Origin: Hyperoodon ampullatus
Taxonomy: Eukaryota > Chordata > Mammalia > Artiodactyla > Ziphiidae
Assembly: GCA_949752795.1 (NCBI GenBank)
Contig: OX457056.1
Coordinates: forward strand, 205,035,654 to 205,099,653
Reading direction: 5' to 3'
DNA: 64,000 bases
Made by a program: the position numbers and the translations under genes. Positions within the stretch are counted from its first letter, which is position 1; each line of letters opens with the position of its first letter. Under the pieces are notes generated by a model. The model had not been told where the DNA came from. It saw only the letters and a program-made list of their open reading frames with translations, and did not search any database. Of the stretch, positions 22,793 to 34,246 are shown in pieces.

Positions 22793-23445
22793 TATTTTTT
22801 AACATCTTTATTGAGGTATAATTGCTTTACATTGTTGTGTTAGTTGCTGCTGTATAACAAAGTGAATCAGCTATACATATACATATGTCTCCATATCCCC
22901 TCCCTCTTGCGTCTCCCTCCCACCCTCCCTAGCCCACCCCTCTAGGTGGTCACAAAGCACTGAGCTCATCTCCCTGTGCTATGCAGCTGCTTCCCACTAG
23001 CTATCTATTTTACATTTGGTAGTGTATATATGTCCATGCCACTCTCTCACTTCGTCCCAGCTTACCCTTCCCCCTCCCCGTGTACTCAAGTCCATTCTCT
23101 ATGTCTGTGTCTTTATTCCTGTCCTGCCCCTAGGTTCTTCAGAATCATTTTTTTTTTTAGATTCCATATATATGTGTTAGCATATGGTATTTGTTTTTCT
23201 CCTTCTGACTTACTTCACTCTGTATGACAGACTCTAGGTCTATCCACCTCACTTCAAATAACTCAATTTCATTTCTTTTTATGGCTGAGTAATATTCCAT
23301 TGTATATATGTGCCATACCTTCTTTATCCATTCATCTGTGGATGGACACTTAGGTTGCTTCCATGTCCTGGCTATTGTAAATAGTGCTGCAATGAACATT
23401 GTGGTATATGACTCTTTTTGAATTATGGTTTTCTCAGGGTATATG
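22793..23445 (-). mobile_element. 5'-truncated L1 with ORF2 C-terminus
   Basis: 3'UTR antisense text 'AACATCTTTATTGAGGTATA' at the left, then ORF2 end on the minus strand (frame 23543-23157 with MEYYSAIKRNEIEL). Breaks off at about 23445 after 'GGTTTTCTCAGGGTATATGC'. Confidence 0.92.
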
Positions 23446-23539
23446 CAAAACAAAAGGATTTCTGATGAGAATGTCAGAGAAAGGTTGCAATAAAAATGTC
23501 CTCTTGACAACAAAAGCACCCTAAAACCAACACACAATC

Positions 23540-23700
23540 TCAATACACCTTATATATAAGTGTATTTCTGTACGTGTGCATGCATATATGTGCCACAGTG
23601 ATATATGTGTAAGCGTATGTGTGCACACATATATGCCTCATTTGTGTGCGGATTAGTGTGTTTGTGTATGCAAGTATGTAGTGTGTGTGCAGGAAGAAAC
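23540..23700. repeat. Degenerate TG/CA-rich low-complexity tract
   Basis: Alternating purine-pyrimidine text such as GTACGTGTGCATGCATATATG and TATGTGTGCACACATATATG. It could adopt Z-DNA, but there is no perfect repeat unit. Confidence 0.7.
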
Positions 23701-24398
23701 AGGGCTGGACAAAGAGAGTGCATTGCACTAGATATTTGATGGTAACCCTTATTCAGTATATTGTAACTCATGGTATATAAAATAAAGTTCATTTATGATG
23801 TTGGTCTTACCTTCCAATTAAAATCGTAGGCATGAAGCTTCTTTATACCTACATAAAATAAGCAGTTTAATTTCTCTGCACCAGGGGAGAAATGATTTCA
23901 TTGCCTGTTATGTAGCTCATCGGTACGTGCTGGGAAGCAAGAGAAGGTGGTTATGAAAGCTTCATTCTTTCCCTGTGTATTTGTCCTTGCAAACTCTGCA
24001 AGGAGCATGGGTGCATCCTCTTAGATTTTTTCAAGGGCAGCAGGGGTGCTTTTACCAGTAGTCCCTGCCCTTCACAGTGCCAAGGGAGGAGAAAGTTATT
24101 GTCTATGAATAACCCATCTAAGGGCTTTTCCCCTAGATTATTCACACATGAATGAAAAAAAAGAAAAACTATACTGCATCCATTTCTCAGAAATTTGCTG
24201 ATAACTAGTAATAACTTATTTCAGTGAAGCCAAAGCAAGTATTTGAGAAAAAGAAAGTTGACTTGTCTTGGAAGCTATAAAGGAATAAAAGAGGAAAATA
24301 ACTATGAATCTTAGCAGTTAAAGGCATTGAATTTGTTTAAAGCTTACCTCATAATACTAATATATACTATGGGTAAATTTTTAAAATCCTAGTATTCA
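23701..24398. other. Stretch with no recognised gene or repeat
   Basis: Intronic sequence before a SINE. No consensus recognised. Confidence 0.35.
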
Positions 24399-24615
24399 GG
24401 GCCTCCCTGGTGGCGCAGTGGTTGAGAGTCCGCCTGCCGACGCAGGGGATACGGGTTCGTGCCCCAGTCCGGGAGGATCCCATATGCCGCAGAGCGGCTG
24501 GGCCCGTGAGCCATGGCCGCTGAGCCTGCGCATCCGGAGCCTGTGCTCCACAACGGGAGAGGCCACAACAGTGAGAGGCCCGCGTACTGCAAAAAAAAAA
24601 AAAAAAAAAAAAAAG
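24399..24615 (+). mobile_element. CHR-type SINE, sense orientation
   Basis: Starts GGCCTCCCTGGTGGCGCAG and ends in a 24-base A run. Target duplication AAATCCTAGTATTCA at 24384-24398 and 24616-24630. Confidence 0.96.
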
Positions 24616-24779
24616 AAATCCTAGTATTCAATAGTTTTATAAGGTATGGACATTTTTTTTTTTTGACTTTACTTGGTACTTTGGACCCCATGGTGCAGAC
24701 TGTGTGTAACAGTAGCCCTAATAACTGGTGGTGGTACAGCCCAAGACAGGACAAATTATAAGAGGAAATAAACTCTTTT

Positions 24780-25398
24780 GTTCATTCAGTCACTGGGCAA
24801 ACACTGGAAATTCAAAGAAGTTGGGTTGAGCTGGGTGATAAAGGTCAAAAGGGCTTTGTTGCTGATGGAACCAAACACATACACAAGGGGCAGATCATAC
24901 CAGGCTGTTTTAAGAATTTTAGAATATAGGAAGATCAAAGATAAGCCATTGAATGGTTTTAGATTATTCTGGCCACAGTGTGCAAAGTGAATTGGAGGGG
25001 ATACTGGTTGAAGCTGTGAGAGTGACTAGGGGTGTCTTACAGGAATCCAGTACACAGATGGTCACATTTTGGACTAAGGCAATCACAATGGGCAGGGAGA
25101 GAACGGATCTGATTTTAGAGTTAATTAGTAGGTAAAATATGCAGAGCTTAGAGACTAATTAATTATAGGAGGTGAATGGAAAAACAGAGTTAGGGATGGT
25201 GTTGGGCATTTGGCTTCACATGGGATGGGTGGTTGGTGGAAACACTCACTGAACCAGGAAGCACTGGGGAGGAGGAGGGCTTGGATGAGGTACATCCTGG
25301 GGCATGCTGAGTGTGAGGTGTTGTGAGACATCCAAATAGAAGAAGGCACCAGGCAGCTGAGTTTTCAAGTCTGAAACTCAGAGGAGACCTCAGATTGA

Positions 25399-25436
<38 letters not shown>

Positions 25437-26065
25437 GGTAGGCGGGCCTCTCACTGTTGTGGCCTCTCCCCTTGCGGAGCACAGGCTCCGGAGCACAGGC
25501 TCAGCGGCCATGGCTCACGGGCCCAGCCGCTCCGCGGCATGTGGGATCCTCCCAGACCGGGGCACGAACCCGTGTCCCCTGCACCGGCAGGCGGACTCTC
25601 AACCACTGCGCCACCAGGGAAGCCCTCAGATTGACATTTAATTTACGAGTTGTCCCCAGAAAGGTGGTAATGAAAACAATAAATAAAAGTGAGGGTGGAT
25701 GTGGTCACCGAGGAACAGTGTGTCGAGTGAAAAGAGAAGAAAGTCAAAACTGAGGGTTGAGGAATGGCCATATTATAAGGGTAATCAGAGAAAGTTGAGT
25801 ATTCAAAAGAGGTAGAAAGGAGAACCAGAGAAGTATGGTGTTACAGAAGCCCCTGGAAGAAAATGCTTCCAGAAGGATGGAATTGTCAGTGGTAACAAAG
25901 ACTGCTAAGTGTTTAACTAAGGGACAGCTAGGTCTCAGTATCTCAGTGTTTATTGGATTTAAATACTAGAAAATCACTCACACCTTTAGTGAGACCAATG
26001 CCACTGAGGTCCTGTGAGTAGAAGTCAAATTGCACTGACTGGAAGGGCTTATAAATCCTGAGAGG
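24780..26065 (-). repeat. L2 LINE fragment split by a SINE
   Basis: Antisense L2 running 'TATTCTGGCCACAGTGTGCA', 'GGAATCCAGTACACAGATGG', then, after the SINE, 'GAACCAGAGAAGTATGGTG' and 'CCAGAAGGATGGAATTGTCA'. Long but diverged. Confidence 0.6.
25401..25625 (-). mobile_element. CHR-type SINE with a 34-T tail
   Basis: Antisense full-length copy beginning with 34 uninterrupted T's. Target duplication TCAGATTGACA at 25390-25400 and 25626-25636. The long pure tail suggests recent insertion. Confidence 0.96.
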
Positions 26066-26084
26066 TCGATAGTAACCATAGCTA

Positions 26085-26275
26085 TCACTTGTCAAAAATA
26101 TGCACTATGCCAAGCATTCAGAGCCAGTTCTTGTATTGTCAGACCCAGTTATTGTTGAGGAAACCAAGGCCTCCAGAGGTTAAGTAGCTTTTCAAGGTGA
26201 CAGTGTGACCGAGAAGTGTTGATACTTGAATGTGCTCTTTCAGGTGCCAAAGCCTTTTCACTACACCACTCTGTC
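26085..26275 (-). repeat. MIR SINE
   Basis: Antisense MIR: 'CACTATGCCAAGCATTCAG', 'GTTGAGGAAACCAAGGCC', 'AGAGGTTAAGTAGCTTTTC'. Confidence 0.8.
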
Positions 26276-26591
26276 CATTTGGCTTGGGGAGGACAAACTT
26301 TCCTGAGCATCAGTATCTGTCCCAAAGGCCTCTGGGGATATGTGCTTTGGAAAACATCTAGAGCAAAGGGGTCATGAAACCACTTAAATCAATTAAATCA
26401 CTAAAACAGTTTAGAAAGAACAAAGCAGTGGGATCTCTTTCATGACTAAAGAGCAGGAAGAGCAGTAGCGTGATGGAGAGTGACATGGAGAATTGACTGA
26501 GGGAAGATGAGGGGGCAAGGTGTGATGGTCCTGAGGTCAGGGGACAGAGGACCACAGGAATAAACCTCCAGTACTTAAAAGTACAAGTACA

Positions 26592-26794
26592 GGGCTTCCC
26601 TGGTGGCACAGTGGTTGAGAGTCCACCTGCCGATGCAGGGGACATGGGTTCGTGACCCGGTCTAGGAAGATCCCATGTGCCGCGGAGCGGCTAGGTCCGT
26701 GAGCCATGGCCGCTGAGCCTGCGCGTCCGGAGCCTGTGCTCCGCAACGGGAGAGGCCACAACAGTGAGAGACCCGCGTACGAAAAAAAAAAAAA
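26592..26794 (+). mobile_element. CHR-type SINE 284 bp upstream of the exon
   Basis: Sense copy GGGCTTCCCTGGTGGCACAG with a short A tail. Exact target duplication AAAAGTACAAGTACA at 26577-26591 and 26791-26805 (sharing the tail). Confidence 0.95.
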
Positions 26795-27012
26795 GTACAA
26801 GTACAAACATCAAAAATGAAGGTATTTAAAAGAAGGACCTCAAAAAACTGAATCCTCGTTTGTATGCAGACCTGACCTTGAACAGTATTTTAGCTCAATT
26901 CAGCAATGAGGGACTAAATTGGGAAAGAAAAATACCAATATTTCATCTAGAGGCCCAGATGCCCCTTTCTGTGCTGTGATATACAAGTACAGATGACTTT
27001 ATATTTATGCTT

Positions 27013-27077
27013 TAATTTCTTGTATTTATTCTCTCCTACTGACTCTGTCTATATTTTCTCCTCTCCCCTTTCTTTAG
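27013..27077 (+). promoter_or_regulatory. Splice acceptor and polypyrimidine tract of the SorCS exon
   Basis: About 60 bases rich in C and T end in TTTCTTTAG directly before the exon. No AG interrupts the last 35 bases, so this is a strong 3' splice site that fixes the exon start at 27078. Confidence 0.8.
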
Positions 27078-27236
27078 ATCATGCTTCTCAGTGATCCTGA
27101 GATGGAGAGCAGCATACTGATCAGCTCAGATGAAGGGGCAACCTATCAGAAATACCGGCTCACCTTCTATATCCAGAGTCTGCTCTTTCACCCCAAGCAA
27201 GAGGACTGGGTGCTGGCCTACAGTCTGGATCAAAAG
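27078..27236 (+). CDS. SORCS3: Internal coding exon of a SorCS-family VPS10 receptor, probably SORCS3
   Basis: This is an internal exon of 159 bp (53 codons, phase 0 at both ends). It is preceded by a long pyrimidine tract ending in TTTCTTTAG and followed by AAG|GTGAAC, a good donor. The peptide begins IMLLSDPEMESS and ends LAYSLDQK. It carries an Asp-box, SSDEGATY (exon residues 16-23), the S-x-D-x-G-x-T-[YFW] turn found in blades of the VPS10 beta-propeller, followed by a conserved YIQSLLFHPKQEDW stretch. SorCS proteins are type I membrane sorting receptors, mainly neuronal, with a luminal VPS10 domain. SorCS3 is linked to postsynaptic receptor trafficking. The YRLTF and WVLAYSLDQK wording fits my memory of SORCS3; SORCS1 is recalled as YRLNF and WILAYSQDQK. 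Open reading continues past the donor into the intron and ends at a stop near 27357. The reading through VPS10 identity is firm; the paralogue call is less so. No neighbouring exon was found, which fits the very large introns of these genes. Confidence 0.85.
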
Positions 27237-27424
27237 GTGAACAAATACTGCTTTCATTCATGTCCTGTCACTCAGGTACCACCCGGTGAAAAGCACTTGC
27301 TTAGTCAATCCAGATGTTGGAGGGGATTCAGTGATATTGTATCCTTCCAACCAAGTTGATTGTGTCTGCAGCTAACTAACTTTCCTTTCTAGTCTTTCAT
27401 ATCAAAATATGCAGGCAGATATAT

Positions 27425-27660
27425 TTCATTTATTGACAACGTTATTTGTCATTTCACAGGTTTGAGATAGTTTTCTCTGTGATTTTACTCATTTGACCTT
27501 TAAAACAGCCTTGTGCTGTAAGTAGGAAATGTATATCCATAATAATTTTACGGAGACTATAGTAAACAAAGGTGCAGAAAAGCTAAGGTGCTTGTTCAAA
27601 AGCACTCAGCTAGTAGCTGGAGGAGCCAGGGCTTGGATGCTTGTTGTCAGACTCCAAGTC
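27425..27660 (-). repeat. MIR SINE just downstream of the exon
   Basis: Antisense MIR: 'CATTTGACCTTTAAAACAGC', 'AGGTGCTTGTTCAAAAGCAC', 'GCTTGGATGCTTGTTGTCAG'. Confidence 0.65.
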
Positions 27661-27789
27661 TAGGAATATCCCATCACACCTGCTGCTTTGAATTGGAATA
27701 TAACCATTGTTCTCAATTTAGCAAAGGGAGGGAAGCCTCAAACATGTCCATTTCATTGTTTTCTAAAACTACATCCAAGATAGAGTAGC

Positions 27790-28575
27790 CCAATGAGTCC
27801 TTCCCTTTGAGCTTCAGATCCATACATCCAGCTGTGTACTTGACCTTGTCTCCTGTATATCTCAAAAGCTTCTCGATTCAACATATTCCAAAGAAGAACT
27901 CTTGACCTTCCCCCAGCATAGTTGGTTCTCTTCCAGTATTCCCTAATTGTACTCATTTAGTTGCAAACCTAGGAGGTATCCTTATTATTTCCTGTAGTAT
28001 GTGTTCATACTATAATAATATAAGAATATATTTCCCAAATGTAGATCTTTTGATTTCATGCCTTTGCTTAAACTCCTTCAGCATTTACTCATTACTCGCA
28101 GAAAAAAAGACCAAAGTCCTCTGTAGGCTCTATTAGCACCTACTTGGTCTGGTCCCTCCTTCTCTCTCCTGACTCACTGTTAGCACTTCCCTTTCAATGG
28201 CCATCTTTCAGTCCCCGCCCCGCCCCAGCTGTCCCCCTTGCTCCCTTTCCTGGGCCTGGGATCTTCTTCCCTAAAGTACACCTCCTCACTGTCAGATCTC
28301 AGATATAGCATCACTTCTGCAGGACGTCTTCCCTAACTCCCCTGATAAAGTTAAATCCCCCTTGGTGTTCTTTCTCGTAAGGCTATGCACCCTTCCCTTC
28401 AAGGGTACCTGTCACGGTTGAGATTTTCTATTGACTGATGTGAATTTGGCATCATCTGCATTTCTCACTAGATTGCAAGCTCTAGGAAGGCAGGACGGTG
28501 TCTGGTTTCACTCACAGTTATAACAAATACTGATCATCAGTATTTGTCAGGCAAATGAATTAGTGGATGAATGCA
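27790..28575 (+). repeat. L2 LINE fragment
   Basis: Sense L2: 'GACCTTCCCCCAGCATAG', 'TAAACTCCTTCAGCATTTAC', 'GCAGGACGTCTTCCCTAAC', 'CTAGATTGCAAGCTCTAGGA', with the tail end near 28570. Confidence 0.7.
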
Positions 28576-28861
28576 TTGGTGCTATGGTAATGAGCCCTTT
28601 ATAGCTGATCAGCTTATACCTAAGAGACTTAATTCTTCTTTGTATTTCCTGCTTTCTCCAGAACCTTAGTACAGTGTTTGAAGCCAAACTATTATGTAAC
28701 AATGTTTCAATCAGGGAAAGGAAATGGATAATTATGAACACTATATTGCATAGAGATATCTACAGAATAACCTTGGTTGAAATAGTTTCTTCTCTCTGTT
28801 CTCTCTTAAGTCCTGAAACAGTTGCTCCTCAGTATATATTTGAATATATAATTTGTAAATG

Positions 28862-28896
28862 AGTGTGTGTGCGTGTGTGTGTGTGCATGTGTGTGA
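28862..28896. repeat. (TG)n microsatellite
   Basis: Imperfect TG run with GC and CA interruptions (GTGTGTGTGCGTGTGTGTG...). Confidence 0.9.
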
Positions 28897-28899
28897 GAT

Positions 28900-30631
28900 G
28901 TCAGCACCTTTAAACAATAATTTCAACATAACCTTTATATCTCTCATTAATAGAGCCTCATGGTAGGCGCCAGGTGCTAAATGTAATTCCCTAAGGACAC
29001 CCACATGACATTTGCAGAGCAAAAACCATTGCAAATACATTTCTTTCATGACATCAGGTGGATATTGTATGAAAGACTTAGCCAAATGTCAGATAGTCTG
29101 TGAGTTTAGATGCTTAGTATAGCCAGGAATTTTGAAGATGCATTGAAAAAAATCATTTGGATGTTAAATGGTATGGTAATTTATTTAGATGAAACTCAGA
29201 ACCCTTAACCCATGTTTTTACTTATGCAGAGACAAGCTAGGTTAGAGGCAACAGACGTCTCATGCCAAGAGGTTAATAAACCAAATGCAATATACCTTGT
29301 GTGTCTATAGAAGAACTCTTCTTTTTCTCCAACTCCACAGCACTGAGAATATCTACGGCATTGCTTGTGAAGTTCCCTTGTGGATATAATGCATTCAAGA
29401 TACTTTCTGACTCGGTGGTTGCTTTTTCACTTGGTAAAAATATTTGGAAATGTGGCAGTGGGAGCCGATGGATTTTTCTAATCACACTGCACATTTCCGG
29501 ATGTATTCTTCCTTAAGTTCTCTTTCTTGTTGACATCTTTTGTGTGAAGTGGCTGAGTGTTCTTTAGGTCCATAAAGTTTCTAACCAGTGCCCTGCCACT
29601 CTTTTAAATAAATGCTGTGAGGAGGCTGATGATGCCCCTGGCAATATTTGTAGAGATGCCATAAAACAGCATCCAGGCATCCAGTTTACAGCAGAGTTTT
29701 TCTTTATTTCAGGGTAATTTATTGGTTTAGAGTCAAGGAGAGGGATGCTACGGAGCAGCAAATGAAGATGCAAGGGTGGTTGAGATTGATATACAGATGT
29801 CTTACTTCAGACTGCTGCCTTCTCTGATGTGAATGTATTGAGGTGCTGGTTTCTTCTAGAGAAAATGAAAAGTGCTAGTATTAAGGTAACTGCAGCATCA
29901 AAGGGAGATGTTTGTGGCCAGGAGTGAATCAATGTTTCCATTATTGTGCCTTTGATGAAATGCACTAGCCATTTCTTTAGAATTGGTAAGGCTGCCTCTT
30001 TAGTTGTATGTATTACAAAAGACCTAATTGAATAATATTTTAAAAGGACAATATCCAATTGCTCTACTTTCCAAATTGCTACCCCAAAGCTGCAGGAGAC
30101 TTGCTAGGAGTTCTTACTCGGTAAAGGCACTGCTGGAGAATTAAGGAAATACCTTCTGGATAGAACAAAATTGTGTCTAGAAGTTGAGAGCTGCACATGA
30201 TGTTGTGTTCCTTGAGCTGCTGTATGGCAGGTTGTGAATCACCTGGGAAACATGGCTCGCTTGTACTGGTCAGGGCCTGGTGGGGGGTGAAAGTGATCCA
30301 AGCCTTCCAACTTCCAAAGCTATGAAGGGGTATGGAGGTAGGGGCAAATGCACCTTGCACTTGACCCTGTTGAAGGATCATGCCTCTCCAATTCTGCTGT
30401 GTCTCGATCTAGCCAAGTCCTTTCTGTGTCCTGCTCAGTGTGACTTGGGCCTTTGACCAAGTCCTTCTATTCTGGCCATCCAGTGAGTCCTGCCACAGGA
30501 CTATGCCAGCTCCCCTCTGCCTTACAGATTCTCCTGCCATCTTGCATTTTAATATTCACTGACTCAGTTCTTAGTAAAAACAAGAGATTCTTTCTTGGGT
30601 ATAAGAAGTTTGGAGATGTTTTATTAAAAAT
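28900..30631. other. Repeat-poor intronic interval
   Basis: No repeat family recognised over 1.7 kb. Several open frames of 70-100 codons on the minus strand (e.g. 30381-30079) show no domain. Candidate region for conserved noncoding sequence. Confidence 0.4.
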
Positions 30632-30831
30632 CTTTTTCTTTTTTTGCGTTACACGGGCCTCTCACTGTTGTGGCCTCTCCCGTTGCGGAGCACAGGCTCC
30701 GGATGCGCAGGCTCAGCGGCCATGGCTCACGGGCCCAGCCGCTCCGCGGGGATCTTCCTGGACTGGGGCACGAACCCGTGTCCCCTTCATCGGCAGGCGG
30801 ACTCTCAACCACTGTGCCACCACTGAAGCCC
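30632..30831 (-). mobile_element. CHR-type SINE with an internal deletion
   Basis: Antisense copy lacking about 8 bases where others read GGCATGTGGGATC (here CTCCGCGGGGATC). The head is altered to CACCACTGAAGCCC. Imperfect target duplication TTATTAAAAATCTTT / TTATAAAAAATCTTT. Confidence 0.93.
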
Positions 30832-33200
30832 TTATAAAAAATCTTTGAGATTAAAAAAAATAGCAGAAATAATAGGTTATGGTTGACCAGATGGAAATAA
30901 TAAAAGTTACTCCTCTCCTCTCCTCTCTGAACCAAAGCTCTAGAACATCTTAGGAGAGCTGTATATTTACCCATTATTTAAGAAGCAGGATTCTCTTTTG
31001 TTTCAATCAGGCTACTTCCTTGCTGGTGACCGAAACAGCTCACATTGTGATGTTTTGGATTAGCTGGATGGTTCAATAATCTTATTGAAACTGAGAACTT
31101 TTGAAAGATTTTGAGATACGTTTTGAGGACATTGCAGTCCTCTTAAGAGATAGGTGCTGTTCTCATAGCTATAGAAAGCTGGGTGTTTAAACATCCCTCA
31201 TTTTGACAAAAGACTCAGTATAGTTTTTTTTAAAAAAATGGGTACATGCTTATGTATTTACAGATGCATACATCCTGGACAGGGGGGCTTCCACGGAGAT
31301 GGAGAGTTGAAAATAGCTGTTTTTCTGCATGAGAGGTGGGATTGCAGAGCTCTCTGTTATCATTTATCTTCTTGACAAAATGAAACTTTAACAAATCTAG
31401 CTGCTCTAGTCATCAGAGATGAGGATCTCAATGGGATTTCAGACTCTATTATTTTTCATATGCTTCTGGGCTAGACTGGTCTAGAATTGCCCATCATTTC
31501 AACGTAAAAACCACTTTCTGAAACACTAGCACACATAATGAAGGGTTGCTGTTATGGTAGTTGGGAGGGAGGTGGGTATGCAACTGTGGGGTTTTTTTGG
31601 TGGTTGTTTTTGTTTTTCTTTTATGTCTGGCTACCCGCCAAGCTCAATAGTAGCTGACAGAGTGACAAGCTGGTTAGGAAGCTGATGCAATTTTAGTCGG
31701 GTCCCTGGCAAAATAGGGTCTGCAGCAGAGGAGATGGCAGTGGTTCCAGGTAGGTTTTCCTGATGGGACCCTACCTGGTGCTGCCACACACGAGCAGGGC
31801 ACTGGTGAATTAGGGTGTGTCTGGTGTGTGGAGGGCCTGAAAATTCAAAGGGAAGTTTAACCTTGTACTTCTAGAATGCTGGATACAAATGAAGCTGTTC
31901 CTTTCATTTATATTCTCATGTAAACCCTCAGATTAGAAATGTAATTGCACTCAGAGCCTCCAGGATTAGCAGGTGATGGTAGTTTTCCTCAGCAGCCATT
32001 GACAGGAGCAGGTTTCCTGGCTCCCCACCTGGTGGGGACAAAACTGTGGGGGATTAACTAGGGATGCTCATGGTTTTGAAGCTTATTTCCCATGGAATAA
32101 GACTAGAACTGAGGGTGCCTTTTTTTTTTTAAAGAAAAACATTGCATTTTCCTTAGGTCCTCTTCTGTGCCTGTAAAATCATATGTGCATAATTTAAGAG
32201 AAAGAAAAATCCATAGGCCTACTCACCTAGGGGGAGCCCACACAGATCTTACAGATGTCTCATCAGTACAATAGAAATGCGTTATCTCCATCACCATAGA
32301 AACACCAGTTTCCATGAGGCCACTTTCCTGAAGCTGAAAACAAAAACAGTGGGCCAAGCAAGAATGGCCCTATTTTGTATTAAAAAGGTGGCACAGCCAC
32401 TGTGTTATTCAGATGTTAGAATTAACCTATTTGAGCTGAGTTCTGAATGACAAAACTGGTTTAATGTACAGCATTAACTTGCAGTCAGTGATGGTGGCGC
32501 AGTAAGAATCTCCAGGCTTTGCAACACTACTTGCTTGCGAGAAAGCGAGCTCAAAGGAACAACCTTCAGCAAAATATGGATCTGGTGGCCTTTGTCCTCC
32601 TAAACCTGCTTTTTCTATGTCATGTCCCAGACTTAAGTTCCCTGCCTCTACCTCCTATGTGTTCCTTTTGGTAACCTGTCACAGTTCTGTCAGGGAAAAG
32701 AACATTTGCTAAAATAATGAATGGAAGATGCAGCGTATATATGTATTAAGAAGGATACGCAGGTACCTCTTCCCAGCAACACTTTTCCCAAAGCAGTTAT
32801 GCTCTCAGGGTAGAAATTCAGGCGTGGCAATTGATACTTTGGTGAAAGAGGTGACTACAGCTACAGGTGGGCAAGAGGTGACGCAATGCAGCCTCCTCTG
32901 GTTGAACGCAACCTTTTTCTCTGTGTTCCTGCACCCCTTCCTATATGGAGTGACCTTGTCTTGACACATGCACTGGTCCTTAGTGCTCACACTGCTGCCC
33001 AGGGTCCCTAACTCTGATCCCTTTGCCTAATTCTGACCCTAGGTTTCCAGTGTTCCAGTTGGAACTAGGAGTTCTTCTGCTTATTGCTTCCTTTGCAAGT
33101 CTCTCTGGACTTACGGCCCAGTCACGTGACCTCGTCACACCTTCTATCCTCCCTCCATTCTCTGCCTCCACCTTGACCACTCCCCCTGGTATGATAGCAC
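30832..33200. other. Repeat-poor intronic interval
   Basis: About 2.3 kb with no recognised repeat. Notable text at 32270-32400 includes CACCATAGAAAC (resembling an RFX half-site). No exon structure is evident. Confidence 0.4.
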
Positions 33201-33204
33201 CTGG

Positions 33205-33470
33205 CTTTTTAAAGTCAGGTCAGTCTTTAAACATTTTAAGTCGAAGTGTACTATACATACAGAAAAGTGCACCTATCATGAGCTCAGTGAATTTTCATAA
33301 ACTGAATACACCTATGGAAACAGCACCCCGATCAAGATACACAGCATGACCCGAATCCCAGAATCCCCCTTGTGCACTTTTTCAGTCATTACCTTCCACC
33401 CACAGTGGGACTGCTATCAGTTGGGTCATTTTTAATTTCATGCAGATGATTTATGGCTGGCTAAACTGGT
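33205..33470 (-). repeat. Ancient LINE-like fragment
   Basis: Text such as 'ACAGAAAAGTGCACCTATCA', 'TGAATTTTCATAAACTGAAT' and 'CCCTTGTGCACTTTTTCAGTC' follows the 3' region of old L1-type elements in antisense. Family uncertain. Confidence 0.45.
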
Positions 33471-33689
33471 GAAGAAATAGACACAAGATGAATTCTTTGG
33501 AAGAAAGGTTGGAAGATATCAAGTGAGGTAAATGACAGAGAAGGAGACTTCTAAAAATATTAACATTAGAGAATTAGTCTAAGCCGAAGGCAAGAATTAT
33601 TGATGTTCAGTAAGTCTAACTAATCCAGAGAATTCATAAGGAAGCTTTCAAAAGATGCTCATTTAAAATTAATAGGTTGTATTTTTAAA

Positions 33690-34180
33690 TATGTGTTCCT
33701 TTCTGTGCCATAAGAAAAATACCCAATGTTGGCAAAGTTATGGTGAAACTCATATTATGAAACTGTATTGATGGTCATGCAAATGGATTTTCCTTCCTGG
33801 TGAACATCTTGGCCACATGTATCAGAAGACATGCACATATTCATAAATATGATCCAATGATTCAGTTACTTCACTTCTGAGACTGCACCAATTGCATAAT
33901 ACCAAAAAGATTTAAGCATAATAATGTTTATCAGAGTCACTCATAATGGGAAAATCTGGACAGAAATTTACTAAAGGCCCAATATTAAGGGACTTTAAAT
34001 CAGGATATATACATTGGCCAGAATATTATTCAGCCATTAAAATGGTGGTCATGATGACCATGTAGCAACATGGATACATATTAATATCTATTTAATACAT
34101 GTATATCTCATATTGCATACATTATATGTATATATAAATTCATACATGATTCATATTAAATAAGTGAGTGCTCCTTGAAT
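33690..34180 (+). repeat. Old L1/HAL1-like fragment
   Basis: Sense text: 'CACTCATAATGGGAAAATCTG', 'AATATTATTCAGCCATTAAA', 'CATGTAGCAACATGGATACA', the usual ORF2-end order. Confidence 0.65.
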
Positions 34181-34197
34181 ACAAGTATGTAACAAAT

Positions 34198-34246
34198 AAA
34201 ATAAGATGAAGGAAGGAGGGAAGCAAAGAGGGAAGGAAGGAGAAAA
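34198..34246. repeat. Purine-rich (GGAA)n-like tract
   Basis: GAAGGAAGGAGGGAAGCAAAG followed by AGGGAAGGAAGG. Almost pure purine on the + strand. Confidence 0.8.

Larger units (their letters stand above)
1..27077 (+). other. Upstream intron of the SorCS gene (partial)
   Basis: Inferred from the single exon at 27078 and the lack of any other exon-like stretch upstream in the window. The interval is filled with interspersed repeats listed separately. Short exons (under about 80 bp) could be missed by eye. Confidence 0.6.

Noticed and set aside
23540..23792. Minus frames rich in His/Thr/Tyr (possible short protein)
   Set aside because: Composition comes from a TG/CA-rich low-complexity tract.
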